Shown piece after piece: positions 9,522-18,408 of a stretch of DNA of 64,000 nt; positions within the stretch are counted from its first letter, which is position 1; the number at the start of each line of letters is the position of its first letter. The stretch is taken from NCBI RefSeq assembly GCF_018613675.1, contig NZ_JAGGPQ010000020.1, positions 62,001-126,000 of the forward strand, in the 5' to 3' direction. The position numbers and the translations under genes were made by a program. The notes below the pieces were generated by a model that did not search any database, was not told where the DNA came from, and worked only from the letters and a program-made list of their open reading frames with translations. The DNA comes from Arthrobacter sp. ISL-85 (GTDB taxonomy: Bacteria > Actinomycetota > Actinomycetes > Actinomycetales > Micrococcaceae).

Positions 9522-9563
9522 CACCATGGCCCCGCCGCTTACGGAAGCGGCGGGGCCATGGTG
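9522..9563. terminator. Bidirectional terminator between amylase and malQ
   Basis: A perfect 19-bp inverted repeat (left arm 9522-9540, right arm 9545-9563; core CCCCGCCGCTT / AAGCGGCGGGG) has a 4-nt ACGG loop. It sits between the two convergent stop codons (9503 and 9607) and can end both transcripts. Confidence 0.85.
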
Positions 9564-9606
9564 TTTCAGCCGTGATGTTATCGAAAAGCGCTTGGGACCT
9601 GCCGGA

Positions 9607-11829
9607 TCACGACTTGCGCAGTGCGCCCTGCACCGCGGCGAGCAGCGCGTTGAACCGCTTGTTGCCGGGAAGGTCGTCCAGGTAAACGGGCCTGCCGTCC
9701 GGACCACCCAGCGGCACCTGCCAGTTGGGATACAGGGCCTCGGTGGTTCCTGGCTGGTTCTGGACCCGCCGCTCCCCCACGGCGTCCACCAATGCCACGC
9801 CCAGCAGTACCGACGGTGCCTGGGCCAGCAGGAGGTGCAGCGCCTCGATGGTGTGTTCCTCCGCCGACGGCCCCCCTGCTCCGGCCGCGTTCCCCTCAGC
9901 GAGGAAACCGCGTTCGCGCAGCAGGGCAAACATCTTCTCCAGCGAGGCGTTGTGCTCGGCGCGTTCCTCCTCTTCAGGCCGCTCCAGCAGCCCCAGCCGG
10001 CTCCGCAGGCCCACGTGGTCCCCGGCAAGGTAGCCGGCCGTGGGTGGAAGGTCGTGGGTGTTCACGCTGGCGAGCGCCTGCGTGCGGTACTTTTCGGGCG
10101 CAAGGGGCGAATCGCCGTCGTACTCAAACCAAAGGATGGACGTGCCCAGGATGCCGCGGGCCGCGAGGTAGTCACGCACCCATGGTTCGAAGGTGCCCAG
10201 GTCCTCCCCGATCACCACGGCACCTGCACGGTGCGCCTCGAGGGCCAGGATCCCGATCAGTGCCTCGTGGTCGTAGCGGACGTAGGCACCGTCCCCCGGC
10301 GCATTCCCCTTGGGGATCCACCACAGCCTGAACAGGCCCAGGATGTGGTCCACGCGGATGCCGCCGGCATGCCGAAATACGTTTGCCAGCATGTTGCGGA
10401 ACGGTTCATAGCCGGCTTCAGCCAGGCGGGCGGGGTGCCACGGCGGCTGGCCCCAGTCCTGGCCCTGCTGGTTGTACATGTCAGGCGGCGCACCCACGCT
10501 GGTGTTCGGGGCCAGCACGCCGCGCAACGTCCAGGCGTCGGCACTGTTGTGGTCCACGCCGACGGCGAGATCGTGCACCACACCCAGCCTCATGCCGGAT
10601 CCGAGCGCGGCACGTTGGGCGTCTTCCAGCTGCTCGTCACAAATCCACTGCAGCCAGCGGTGGAACCCGATCCGGTCCGCCAGCTTCTCCCGGAGGCCCT
10701 CCGCGGCCGGTGTTCCGATGGCGCACTCCGGATCCGTCCACAGCGGATCGCCGGGTGCCAGGTCCTCACGGATGGCGGACCACAGCGCAAAATCCTCCAG
10801 ACCCTTGCCGGAGATGCGGCAGAACTCGTCGAACGCGGCCTGCCGGGCGGGCGAACGCCGCGTGTGGTACAGCATCTCCAGGGCCTGCAGCTTCGCAGCG
10901 TAGACGGCGTTCCGGTCCAGCCGCACACCGTCCTTGTTCAGCCCTGCCACTTCCTCGTGCAGCTTTTCCAGGGCCGCGCGTTTCCGCGGCCGGAGGTACG
11001 CCAGCTCGGGGACGGCCTCGATGCGGATGTACAGGGGGTTGAAGAACCGGCGGGTGGACGGTGAGTAGGGCGAAGGCTGGACGGGCGGAATGGGCTCGGC
11101 GGCGTGCAGCGGGTTGACCAGGACGTAATCGGCGCCCCGCGAGCCGCTGATTGCGGCCAGGTCCGCCAGGTCCGCGAAATCTCCGATGCCCCACGACCGC
11201 CTTGAGCGGACCGAATACAGCTGCGTGGCCAGCCCCCAGCCGCGCCGCTCCTCAAAGGGTTGTGCAGTAGCCAGCCGGGCCGGCGTGACCACCAGGGTGG
11301 CTGTGGCCGTGGCGCCTTCCGATGCCGCGTGCAGGGTATGCCAGCCCAAAGGCAGGTCCTCAGGAAGCGAGAACGTGGCCCGTCCGGTGGAGACGCCGTC
11401 CACCTCCCGGGGCTGGATCCAGACATCCTGCTGGAGCGCCTCCCGGGATCCGGCGCCCCCTTCGAGGGTGATTTCCAGGCTCGCGATGGCCCCATCCCGT
11501 ACATGGACCGGGACCTGCGCCGGTTCGCCCTGCCTGATGACGACGGCGGGCGGGAGCATCCGCCGCCAGGGCGCCAGTTCGGCCTCGGCCAAGGCAGCCT
11601 CGATGTGCTGGTTGGTGTGCGCCTCAACTCCCAGCGCGGCCAGCACCTTGATCAGCGTCGACTGGGCGACGGAGTGGGGAAGGCCGTCCCAGCCCTGGAA
11701 CGACGTGCCCACGCCATGGGCGTCGGCCAGCTGCTGCAGCAGGTGCGGATCCACCGGGCCGGGGGCAGCGGCTGGGGGGTCAGCGGGCATCGTTGGCCGT
11801 GCTGCGTGCTGCTGGTCTGAAGCCGTCAT
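9607..11829 (-). CDS. malQ: 4-alpha-glucanotransferase (amylomaltase)
   Basis: A 740-residue GH77 enzyme of the long actinobacterial type, with an extra N-terminal domain of about 170 residues. Catalytic motifs are visible: nucleophile Asp in IRVDHILGLFRLWWIP, acid/base Glu in VIGEDLGTFEPW, and the third Asp in NTHDLPPTAGY. It transfers alpha-1,4-glucan segments between maltodextrins and releases glucose, acting in the cytosol on the amylase's products after import. The ATG at 11829 is preceded by GAGGCGG. It is convergent with the amylase gene across a shared terminator. Confidence 0.95.
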   Translation of the reverse strand: MTASDQQHAARPTMPADPPAAAPGPVDPHLLQQLADAHGVGTSFQGWDGLPHSVAQSTLIKVLAALGVEAHTNQHIEAALAEAELAPWRRMLPPAVVIRQGEPAQVPVHVRDGAIASLEITLEGGAGSREALQQDVWIQPREVDGVSTGRATFSLPEDLPLGWHTLHAASEGATATATLVVTPARLATAQPFEERRGWGLATQLYSVRSRRSWGIGDFADLADLAAISGSRGADYVLVNPLHAAEPIPPVQPSPYSPSTRRFFNPLYIRIEAVPELAYLRPRKRAALEKLHEEVAGLNKDGVRLDRNAVYAAKLQALEMLYHTRRSPARQAAFDEFCRISGKGLEDFALWSAIREDLAPGDPLWTDPECAIGTPAAEGLREKLADRIGFHRWLQWICDEQLEDAQRAALGSGMRLGVVHDLAVGVDHNSADAWTLRGVLAPNTSVGAPPDMYNQQGQDWGQPPWHPARLAEAGYEPFRNMLANVFRHAGGIRVDHILGLFRLWWIPKGNAPGDGAYVRYDHEALIGILALEAHRAGAVVIGEDLGTFEPWVRDYLAARGILGTSILWFEYDGDSPLAPEKYRTQALASVNTHDLPPTAGYLAGDHVGLRSRLGLLERPEEEERAEHNASLEKMFALLRERGFLAEGNAAGAGGPSAEEHTIEALHLLLAQAPSVLLGVALVDAVGERRVQNQPGTTEALYPNWQVPLGGPDGRPVYLDDLPGNKRFNALLAAVQGALRKS

Positions 11830-12194
11830 GGGTGTCCGCCTCGTCTGTGATGGTCCCGGAACTTACAGTGCTGCCTGTCATGCCGGGCGCTCACACCCCA
11901 GTGCACAACCGTTGGTTCAGATTATTGCAGTGCGGCGCAGAGGCGAAACCCAGCCGGCATACGGGCATGTCAGGACAGGTTTTTGGAGTGGATCCGGGCT
12001 CCTACGGATCGAAGTGCGTGCCCGGCCGTCCTGTGGCCTTGCCGGCCGGGCGCCACAAAACGTCATCCCCCGCCGCACCGGTTACTCCATGCGACGAAAA
12101 GAGAAGGACTAAAACGGAAATCTGCTGCGGCCGGCCGGATCTGTGTAGCGTCGTGACGATCCAGGGCACGGCAACTAAATGGAGGAGACCGGAG
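11830..12194. other. Divergent intergenic region (365 bases), promoters not resolved
   Basis: The region must contain promoters for malQ (leftward) and the aldo/keto reductase (rightward). I could not assign convincing -35/-10 pairs and saw no LacI-type GCGCTT palindrome here. The part near 11915-11935 is relatively AT-rich. Confidence 0.4.
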
Positions 12195-13241
12195 ATGAGC
12201 CTGAGCGAACTGCGGGTGTTCGGACGGTCGGGAACCCCCATCAGTCCACTCACCCTTGGGACCATGAATTTCGGCGAGGGAACCGGCAACGGCCAGGGCG
12301 CCCCCACCGGGCCGGATGAGGGCATCCGCATTATCCATTCAGCATTGGACGCCGGCATCACGGCGATTGATACAGCTGACGTCTACTCGCAGGGCGAATC
12401 GGAGCAGGTGGTGGGCCGCGCACTGCGCGGCCGCCGGGATGACGTCTTCCTGGCCACCAAGTTCCACGGCCAAATGAGCCCCAACCCAGCGCACTCCGGC
12501 AACTCGAGGCGGTGGATCACCCAAGCAGTGGAGGGCAGCCTCCGCCGGCTGCAGACGGACCGCATCGATCTGTACCAGGCGCACCGGCCGGACTACAACA
12601 CTGACGTCCTGGAAACCATCACCACCCTGAATGACCTGATCCGCCAGGGAAAGATCTTGTACTACGGAACTTCGGTATTCACGCCGGCGCAGCTCGTCGA
12701 GGCGCAATGGCTTGCCACCACCAACCACCTGATCCCTCCGCTGGGAAACCAGGTTCCGTATTCCATGCTGGTCCGGGGCAATGAGCGCGATGTGCTGCCC
12801 ATCGCCCAGCAGTACGGCTTGGGCGTCCTTGCCTATGGCCCCTTGGCGGGCGGGTGGCTTTCCGGCAGCTTCGCCCTGGAATCAGGCAAGCCGCGAACGC
12901 GGGTGCACACGCTGCCGGGCCGGTACGACCTGTCCGGGCCATCCAGCGAGCGGAAACTGCTTGCCGCAGACTCGTTGGCCCGTCTGGCGGACAAGCTGGA
13001 GATGTCCCTGGTGGACCTGGCCGTGGGGTTTGCCCTGGCCCACCCCGCCATCAGCAGCGTGATCATTGGCCCGCGCACCGAGGAGCACCTCCAGGCGTAC
13101 CTCCGCGCGGCGGACGTCCACCTGGGCGAGACGGTACTCGACGCCATCGACGACCTGGTGCCCCCGGGCACCAACTTCGTGGAGCGGGACGCGGGCGCCA
13201 TTGTGCCATCCATCGAGTTCGCGGAATTACGACGACGGTAG
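12195..13241 (+). CDS. Aldo/keto reductase (YajO/AKR12-type)
   Basis: The protein has 348 residues. The ATG at 12195 directly follows GGAGGAGACCGGAG. It carries the tetrad in TAIDTADVYSQGESE (Asp, Tyr), LATKFHG (Lys) and DLYQAHRPD (His), then ISSVIIGPRTEEHL as the cofactor-binding end. It is closest to the larger, oxidoreductase-like AKR group that includes YajO and Tas proteins. It is an NADPH-dependent carbonyl reductase of unknown substrate. Confidence 0.88.
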   Translation: MSLSELRVFGRSGTPISPLTLGTMNFGEGTGNGQGAPTGPDEGIRIIHSALDAGITAIDTADVYSQGESEQVVGRALRGRRDDVFLATKFHGQMSPNPAHSGNSRRWITQAVEGSLRRLQTDRIDLYQAHRPDYNTDVLETITTLNDLIRQGKILYYGTSVFTPAQLVEAQWLATTNHLIPPLGNQVPYSMLVRGNERDVLPIAQQYGLGVLAYGPLAGGWLSGSFALESGKPRTRVHTLPGRYDLSGPSSERKLLAADSLARLADKLEMSLVDLAVGFALAHPAISSVIIGPRTEEHLQAYLRAADVHLGETVLDAIDDLVPPGTNFVERDAGAIVPSIEFAELRRR

Positions 13242-13261
13242 CCGGCTTCTGCGGGTCACAG

Positions 13262-13487
13262 GACCCAGGTGCCATGCATCGACTACCGCTGGGAGAAACG
13301 GCTGGGCGGCTTCCGCAAACTGCTTCCGGGCTCTCCGGATACGGCCCTCCGCAATGAGTCGTTCCGCGCGTATGTCGGCTATCTGCGCAGCGAGGATTTT
13401 GCGGCTGCCGCTGCTGAGCTGGTTGTACTACGACGTCCCCGAGTGAACGTGGGATTGGTGGCGTTGAGGCTATTGACTAAGCGATAG
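13262..13487 (+). pseudogene. DUF488 gene fragment
   Basis: A 72-codon frame contains the centre of a DUF488 protein: WEKRLGGFRKLLPGSPDTAL followed by RNESFRAYVGYL and SEDFAAAAAEL. Full-length DUF488 proteins have about 120-190 residues. The N-terminal part and the conserved C-terminal half with its cysteine-containing motif are absent, and the frame ends in unrelated sequence. No ribosome site is seen. I read it as a gene remnant left by deletion. Confidence 0.55.
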
Positions 13488-13541
13488 AAGGCTCCTACGG
13501 TCGATACCGTTACAGCCTCCCAGGGAAAACAGGGGCCCGCC

Positions 13542-13838
13542 ATGCCAATGTCCGATGAGGAGCGACGCCTGCTCAAGGAGCTGGAACTGGGGTTGATCGC
13601 GGACGATCCCCACCTGGCCATGGAGCTGCTGTCCGGGTACCCGGCGCGGCGATTCCCCGCGGGCCTGCTCCCGGGGATGGCGGCGGCGCTGGTTGGCGTA
13701 GTGCTCATCGTTGCAGGTGCCGGGATCCCGGCGCCTGGCGCGGTGGTGCTAGGGATTCTTCTGCTGGGGCTGGGCGCCTGCCTGCTGCTGGGCCAGACGG
13801 TGTTGGCCCGGAGCGCGGGGCGGCAACACACCGGCTGA
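13542..13838 (+). CDS. DUF3040 small membrane protein
   Basis: A 98-residue protein with the DUF3040 N-terminus, MSDEERRLLKELELGL, followed by two hydrophobic segments (about residues 46-64 and 67-85). This family occurs in actinobacteria; its function is unknown. The start is ATG at 13542 or 13548. Its last 90 bases overlap the 3' end of the convergent EamA transporter gene. Confidence 0.8.
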   Translation: MPMSDEERRLLKELELGLIADDPHLAMELLSGYPARRFPAGLLPGMAAALVGVVLIVAGAGIPAPGAVVLGILLLGLGACLLLGQTVLARSAGRQHTG

Positions 13839-14789
13839 TCCTGCCGTGGTCCATGGCGTTGGACGGGTACGTGGAGCCAGGATGAAGAGGCTGCCCAGGA
13901 CGACGGCGGCGCCAAGCCAGCCAAGTGCGGTCAGACGTTCGCCCACCACGAGTACGGCCAGTACAGCAGCCACCACGGTTTCCAGCAGGGAGATGCTGGT
14001 GGCTGTGCTCGCCCCCACCCGGGCCAGGCCCCAGCCGAACAGCACGTACCCGGCAAACATCGGCACCACTGCCATGTAGGCACCCACACTGATGTTGCCC
14101 CAGGAGTCCAGCAGCGGGGCGCCCGTCACGGCGAGGACAGGCATCAGGAGGACTCCGCCCAGTCCGAAAATGCTGCCCATGGCGGCCCTGGAAGTGACGC
14201 CTTGGCCGGTCAGGCGGTGTGCCGTCCAGGAGTACAGGGCGTAGGTGGTGCCTGCCAGGAGCCCAAGGAGGAGTCCCGCCGTCGAACTCCAATCCCCAGC
14301 CGCCGGCGCAGCGGTTGCCGGAGTTGATCCTGACGGCGCATGCCCGGCAAAGGACAGCAGCGCGGCTCCGCCGACTCCCAGCAGTGCCCCAAGCATCCAT
14401 CGCCGACGCAGCGGTTTCCTGTCCACGAGGCGCTCAATGAGGGCTGCCGCGACGGGGGCAGAGCCGATCGAGACGACGGTTCCCACTGCCACGCCGGAAA
14501 GGTGCATCGAGCTGTAGAAGGCCAGGGGATAGACGGCCACCGCCGCAGCCCCGAGTGAAACCGGGCGCCAGCGGCGGAACAGGCTGCCTGACTGGGCGGC
14601 GACGTGCCGTGCGGCGAAGAGCGCCTGCAGCAGCCCACCCAGCCCCATCGCCACGGCTCCGACTGCCAGCGGGCTAACGCCGTGCGCGAAGGTGGCAGCT
14701 GTGCCCGTGGTGCCCCACAGGACCGACGCCGCCACCACCGACAATGCTCCCCACAGTTGCGCCTTCGGGTGGGTCTGGCTGGTGTTCAC
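13749..14789 (-). CDS. EamA/DMT-family transporter
   Basis: A 346-residue membrane protein with about ten transmembrane helices arranged as two EamA repeats (first repeat SVLWGTTGTAATFAHGVSPL; second from about residue 170). Such drug/metabolite transporters export or exchange small metabolites. Its ATG overlaps the stop codon of the upstream TetR gene by 4 bases, so the two are translated together and the regulator probably controls it. The hydrophilic C-terminal 35 residues overlap the DUF3040 gene on the other strand. Confidence 0.88.
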   Translation of the reverse strand: MNTSQTHPKAQLWGALSVVAASVLWGTTGTAATFAHGVSPLAVGAVAMGLGGLLQALFAARHVAAQSGSLFRRWRPVSLGAAAVAVYPLAFYSSMHLSGVAVGTVVSIGSAPVAAALIERLVDRKPLRRRWMLGALLGVGGAALLSFAGHAPSGSTPATAAPAAGDWSSTAGLLLGLLAGTTYALYSWTAHRLTGQGVTSRAAMGSIFGLGGVLLMPVLAVTGAPLLDSWGNISVGAYMAVVPMFAGYVLFGWGLARVGASTATSISLLETVVAAVLAVLVVGERLTALGWLGAAVVLGSLFILAPRTRPTPWTTAGSAGVLPPRAPGQHRLAQQQAGAQPQQKNP

Positions 14790-15382
14790 AGGGCGTCCAG
14801 CATCTGTCTGGCGATGCGTCTGGCCTCTTGAAGCGGACCGTCATTGCCTTCCAGGCCGGCCCTGGCCATGGCACCCTCCAGCAGGAACGCGAGGTGCGCG
14901 GCTGTTCCGGCGGCCTGTTCTTCCCGGCCCAGCAACAGCCCTGCCACGTGCCCCTCAAGGAGTTGCTGCACTTCTTCCTTGTGGCGGCGCACAGCGGCCC
15001 TGCCGGGGTCGCCTGCGGGCAGTTCCGCCGCGGCGTTGAGCAGCCCGCAGCCCCGGAAACCGTACTCGTAGGCGAAGTTGGCGTGGTCCAGGTACGCGTC
15101 GAAGACCGCCAGGACTTGGTCGCGCGGTGTCTGCGCCGTGTCCAGCCGCCGGCGGTACAGGCCCAGCCATTCCTCATGCCTGGCCTCAAGGTAGGCGGCC
15201 ACCAGGTCCGCTTTGGAGCTGAAGTTGTTGTAGAGGCTCTTCTTTGCCACTCCCGCTTCGGCAGTGAGGGTGTCGATTCCCGTGGCGGCGACGCCGTGGG
15301 CGTAGAAGAGGCGCGCGGCAGCGTCGAGCAGGAGCTCGCGGGCAGGGCGGCGGGCAGAAGTCGGGAGGGCTGACGCAGCCAC
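14786..15382 (-). CDS. TetR/AcrR-family regulator
   Basis: A 198-residue regulator. The N-terminal helix-turn-helix contains LLLDAAARLFYAHGVAATGI and AGVAKKSLYNNFSSKADLV; the C-terminal part is a ligand-binding helical domain. It is first in a two-gene operon with the EamA transporter (4-base overlap). The large palindrome at 15395-15436 lies 13 bases upstream of the start and is the likely autoregulatory operator. Confidence 0.9.
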   Translation of the reverse strand: MAASALPTSARRPARELLLDAAARLFYAHGVAATGIDTLTAEAGVAKKSLYNNFSSKADLVAAYLEARHEEWLGLYRRRLDTAQTPRDQVLAVFDAYLDHANFAYEYGFRGCGLLNAAAELPAGDPGRAAVRRHKEEVQQLLEGHVAGLLLGREEQAAGTAAHLAFLLEGAMARAGLEGNDGPLQEARRIARQMLDAL

Positions 15383-15394
15383 GGGCGCTCCTTT

Positions 15395-15436
15395 CAGGAG
15401 AGGGGTAGGTAGACCAGTCTACCTACCCCTCTCCTG
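15395..15436. promoter_or_regulatory. 42-base palindrome: probable TetR operator and/or terminator
   Basis: A perfect 20-bp inverted repeat with a 2-base centre. The inner core GTAGGTAGACCAGTCTACCT and the flanking GAGGGG/CCCCTC are all symmetric. The TAGAC-N2-GTCTA core is typical of TetR-family operators. It lies just upstream of the TetR gene and 10 bases downstream of the idnD-like stop codon, so the transcript hairpin could also terminate that operon. Confidence 0.7.
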
Positions 15437-15446
15437 TGCCCTGAAC

Positions 15447-16544
15447 TCACGCGGTCCGGACATCCTCCGGTGGAGAAAGCGGTCCAGCCCCAAAGCCGAG
15501 GAGCACCTTGCCGGAGGTGGTGGAGTCTTTGGCGACCTCGAACGCGTGCAGGGCCTGGGCGAGGGGGTATTCGTGGGTGATGACGGGCCCGATGTGCAGG
15601 GAGCCGTCCGCGAGGGCGGCGATCACCTGGTCGATCTCGTCGTTGAAGCGGAACGAGCCTCTGAGGTCAAGTTCGCGGGTGATGGCCAGCGAGATGGGCA
15701 CCGGCTGCATGCCGGTGGGCAGCAGGCCCACCATGACGACGGTCCCGCCGCGGACCGCACCGTTGATGGCGGAGGCGAGGCCGTGGTGGTTGCCGGAGGA
15801 TTCGATCACGACGTCGGCCTCGACGGCGGCGATGGCTGCGGTGTCCGCGGCGTTGATCACCTCATCCGCGCCCACGGCCGTGGCGATCTCCAGCGGCCTG
15901 GCGTGGAGGTCGACGGCGGTGATCCGGGCCGCGCCGGCGCGCTTGAGGACGGCGACGGCAAGGGCGCCGATGGGCCCGGACCCGACGACCAGCGCGGTTT
16001 TCCCGCGCACGTCCCCGGCCCTGGCGACGGCGTGCCAGGCGACGGAGGCCGGTTCAATCAGGGCGGCGGTACGCAGGTTGATGCCGTCCGGCAGGGGCCG
16101 GAGCATCCGCACCGGCAGGTTCACGTACCGGCTGAACGCGCCGTCGGTGTGCGGGTAGCGGGCGGCGCTGCCCAGGTAGGTGCAGCCCGGGGACCGGTTG
16201 GGCCGGTCCGCCGGGTAGCGGGCCGCCCCGGGACCGGGAGTTGCCGGGTGGACGGCGACGGCGGTCCCGGCCGCTGGCCCTGCGCCGTTTGCGGCCGGGC
16301 GCACCACCACCCCGGAAATCTCGTGGCCCAGGACCAGCGGCGCCTTCAGGATGGACTCCCCCGCCGCACCGTGCAGCCAGTAGTGCAGGTCGGAGCCGCA
16401 GATCCCGCCGTAGTGGACCTCGACCACCGCTTCGTCGGGTGCGGGCCGGGGCAGCGGGACCTGGTCGATCCGCAGGTCACCGGCCGCGTGTGCCACCAGC
16501 GCCGGGCCGGTCGCGGGCAATTCAAGATCAAGGGCCGCAGCCAT
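15447..16544 (-). CDS. Zinc-type alcohol dehydrogenase, L-idonate 5-dehydrogenase-like
   Basis: A 365-residue MDR enzyme. Catalytic zinc ligands are Cys49 (CGSDLHY), His74 and Glu75 (GHEISGVV); the NAD motif is VVGSGPIGALA. It resembles IdnD, which oxidises L-idonate to 5-ketogluconate. The structural-zinc loop (about residues 100-121), normally with four cysteines, keeps only Cys121, so this metal site is probably absent. Its ATG overlaps the stop codon of the upstream SDR gene by one base (TGATG). The pairing with an IdnO-like SDR supports a sugar-acid role. Confidence 0.85.
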   Translation of the reverse strand: MAAALDLELPATGPALVAHAAGDLRIDQVPLPRPAPDEAVVEVHYGGICGSDLHYWLHGAAGESILKAPLVLGHEISGVVVRPAANGAGPAAGTAVAVHPATPGPGAARYPADRPNRSPGCTYLGSAARYPHTDGAFSRYVNLPVRMLRPLPDGINLRTAALIEPASVAWHAVARAGDVRGKTALVVGSGPIGALAVAVLKRAGAARITAVDLHARPLEIATAVGADEVINAADTAAIAAVEADVVIESSGNHHGLASAINGAVRGGTVVMVGLLPTGMQPVPISLAITRELDLRGSFRFNDEIDQVIAALADGSLHIGPVITHEYPLAQALHAFEVAKDSTTSGKVLLGFGAGPLSPPEDVRTA

Positions 16545-17314
16545 CAGACCACCACCGTCATTCCGCCGTCGATGAAGATGGTCTGCCCGTTCACGAAATT
16601 GGACCCGTCCGAGGCCAGCCACACCACGGGACCGGCAAGGTCCTCCACAGTGCCCCACCGGTGCGCCGGCGTCCGTCCCAGGATCCAGGAGTTGAACTCC
16701 TCATCATCCACCAGGTTCTGCGTCATCTCGGTATGGATATAGCCCGGCGCAACAGCATTGATCTGCAGCCCGGATGCCGCCCACTCGGCCGTCATCGCAC
16801 GGGTCAGGTTCCGCAACCCACCCTTAGCAGCTATGTACGGGGCGATGGTCGGCCGGGCCAGGTCGGCCTGGACCGAGCAGATGTTGATGATCTTCCCCCG
16901 GCCCCGGGTGATCATGTGCCGGGCAGCCTCCCGGCCCACCAGGAACGCACTGGTCAGGTCCGTGGAGAGGACCCGTTCCCAGTCCGCCACATCCAGATCC
17001 AGCATCGGCACCCGGTGCTGGATCCCGGCGTTGTTCACCAAAATCTCCAGCGGACCCACGTTCTCCTCGATCCAAAGGATGCTGCGGGCGGCAGCGTCGT
17101 CGTCCGTGACGTCGAACGCCACACTGTGGACCCGGCCCGGCGGGAAATCAACTCCCAACGCGGCCTCGGCGTCCTTGAGCCGCTCCTCATTGACGCCGTT
17201 CAGCACCACCGTCGCGCCGGCGTCGGCCAACGCCCGGGCAAGCGCCGAACCGATACCCCGGCTGGAACCCGTCACCAGGGCAACGCGCCCCGTCAGATCA
17301 AAAAGCCCTGTCAT
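16544..17314 (-). CDS. SDR dehydrogenase, gluconate 5-dehydrogenase-like
   Basis: A 256-residue classical SDR with TGSSRGIG (cofactor), NNAG, Ser in ICSVQAD, and YIAAK as the catalytic Tyr-Lys. AHRWGTVEDLAGPVVWLASDG and a GGMTVVV end match IdnO/Gno-type enzymes, which reduce 5-ketogluconate to gluconate with NADPH. It is translated with the downstream IdnD-like gene, so the pair could convert idonate to gluconate. It lies 63 bases after the hydroxyacid dehydrogenase gene. Confidence 0.87.
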   Translation of the reverse strand: MTGLFDLTGRVALVTGSSRGIGSALARALADAGATVVLNGVNEERLKDAEAALGVDFPPGRVHSVAFDVTDDDAAARSILWIEENVGPLEILVNNAGIQHRVPMLDLDVADWERVLSTDLTSAFLVGREAARHMITRGRGKIINICSVQADLARPTIAPYIAAKGGLRNLTRAMTAEWAASGLQINAVAPGYIHTEMTQNLVDDEEFNSWILGRTPAHRWGTVEDLAGPVVWLASDGSNFVNGQTIFIDGGMTVVV

Positions 17315-17377
17315 GTCCTGGTTACTTCCTCTTCATCGTTGATTCGTGCCACGGCCTGCATCAGATCCCGGCGACCC

Positions 17378-18331
17378 TCAAAACGGCCCCCGCTGGAACG
17401 GTCCCTGCTGCACCAGGTTGGCCGGGGTCTGGCCGGCGGCCAGCGCCCCGAGCTGCTGTTTCAGGAGGTTCAGGATCCGGGGCTCGAAGGCCGAAGCGTT
17501 CCCGCCCACGTGCGGGGTGATAAGCGCGTTCTCCGCGGACCACAGCGGGTGCCCGGCGGGCAGCGGCTCGGGATCGACCACGTCGATGGCGCACTGCAGC
17601 CGGCCGGACACCACTTCCCGGGTCAGGGCCTCCGTGTCCACCACGGCGCCGCGGCCCACGTTCACCACCAGCGCACCGTCGGGCAGGGCGGCCAGGACAT
17701 CCCGGCCCACCAGGTGGTGCGTGTCCTCGTTCAGGGGCAGGACGGAGACCAGGATGTCGTGCTCCGCGGCCAGGGCCGTCAGTTCCTCCGGGCCATGGAC
17801 CGGTCCGTCAGCGTCCGTGCGGGCCGTGCTTCCCACCCGGGTGATGCTGACTTCGAAGGGCTCCAGGCGTCGCGCGACTTCCTTGCCGATCCCGCCGACG
17901 CCCAGCAGCAGGACCTTCCGGTCCGCCAGGGACTGGCGGCGCTGCGGCTTCCAGCTTTCAACCTGCTGGTCCTTGACGGCCTGGTCGATGCCCCGCAGCC
18001 TGGCCAGGATCAGGCCCACGGCCAGCTCGGCGGTGGCAGCTGCGTGGACGCCTGAGGCGTTCGCCACCGCGGCGCCCGGCCCGGCAGCCTCGCAGACGCC
18101 GTCGTACCCTGTCGACTGCGTCTGCACGAACCTAAGGCCCGCGACCTTGCCCAGGGACCCCAGCACCGCCCCCGCGTTGAGGTAGGGCAGGATGACGCCG
18201 TCGATGCCACCCAGCTCCTCCCCCGGCTCGTCCTTCATCTCCCACACCACGCCCCGTAGCCCTTCGGGAAGTGGCGAGAGGTCGGCCAGGAGCTGGGAAT
18301 CCGGGAAACTGACGGTGTGCACGGGCTGCAT
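17378..18331 (-). CDS. D-2-hydroxyacid dehydrogenase
   Basis: A 317-residue NAD(P)-dependent dehydrogenase. The Rossmann motif is LLLGVGGIGKEV. The catalytic Arg is in NVGRGAVVD, the Glu in DVVDPEPLPAGHPLW and the His in ITPHVGG. It interconverts 2-keto and D-2-hydroxy acids (glyoxylate, hydroxypyruvate or 2-ketogluconate are plausible). It is first in a same-strand run with the idonate-type SDR and MDR genes, so a keto-aldonate reductase role is attractive but unproven. Confidence 0.88.
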   Translation of the reverse strand: MQPVHTVSFPDSQLLADLSPLPEGLRGVVWEMKDEPGEELGGIDGVILPYLNAGAVLGSLGKVAGLRFVQTQSTGYDGVCEAAGPGAAVANASGVHAAATAELAVGLILARLRGIDQAVKDQQVESWKPQRRQSLADRKVLLLGVGGIGKEVARRLEPFEVSITRVGSTARTDADGPVHGPEELTALAAEHDILVSVLPLNEDTHHLVGRDVLAALPDGALVVNVGRGAVVDTEALTREVVSGRLQCAIDVVDPEPLPAGHPLWSAENALITPHVGGNASAFEPRILNLLKQQLGALAAGQTPANLVQQGPFQRGPF

Positions 18332-18408
18332 TGGTTGGGACCTATCGGTTGTAGCGGAAATGTGGTGCTGTCCGGGGTGTCAGCCGTTCTGCCCGCGGCG
18401 GTCGAAGA

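Noticed and set aside
9578..9600. Possible second LacI operator (AAAGCGCTTGG)
   Set aside because: Only half of the palindrome is present and it lies between two gene ends, where no promoter is expected.
9526..11064. Rightward open frame of 512 codons
   Set aside because: Antisense to malQ, whose catalytic motifs are clear.
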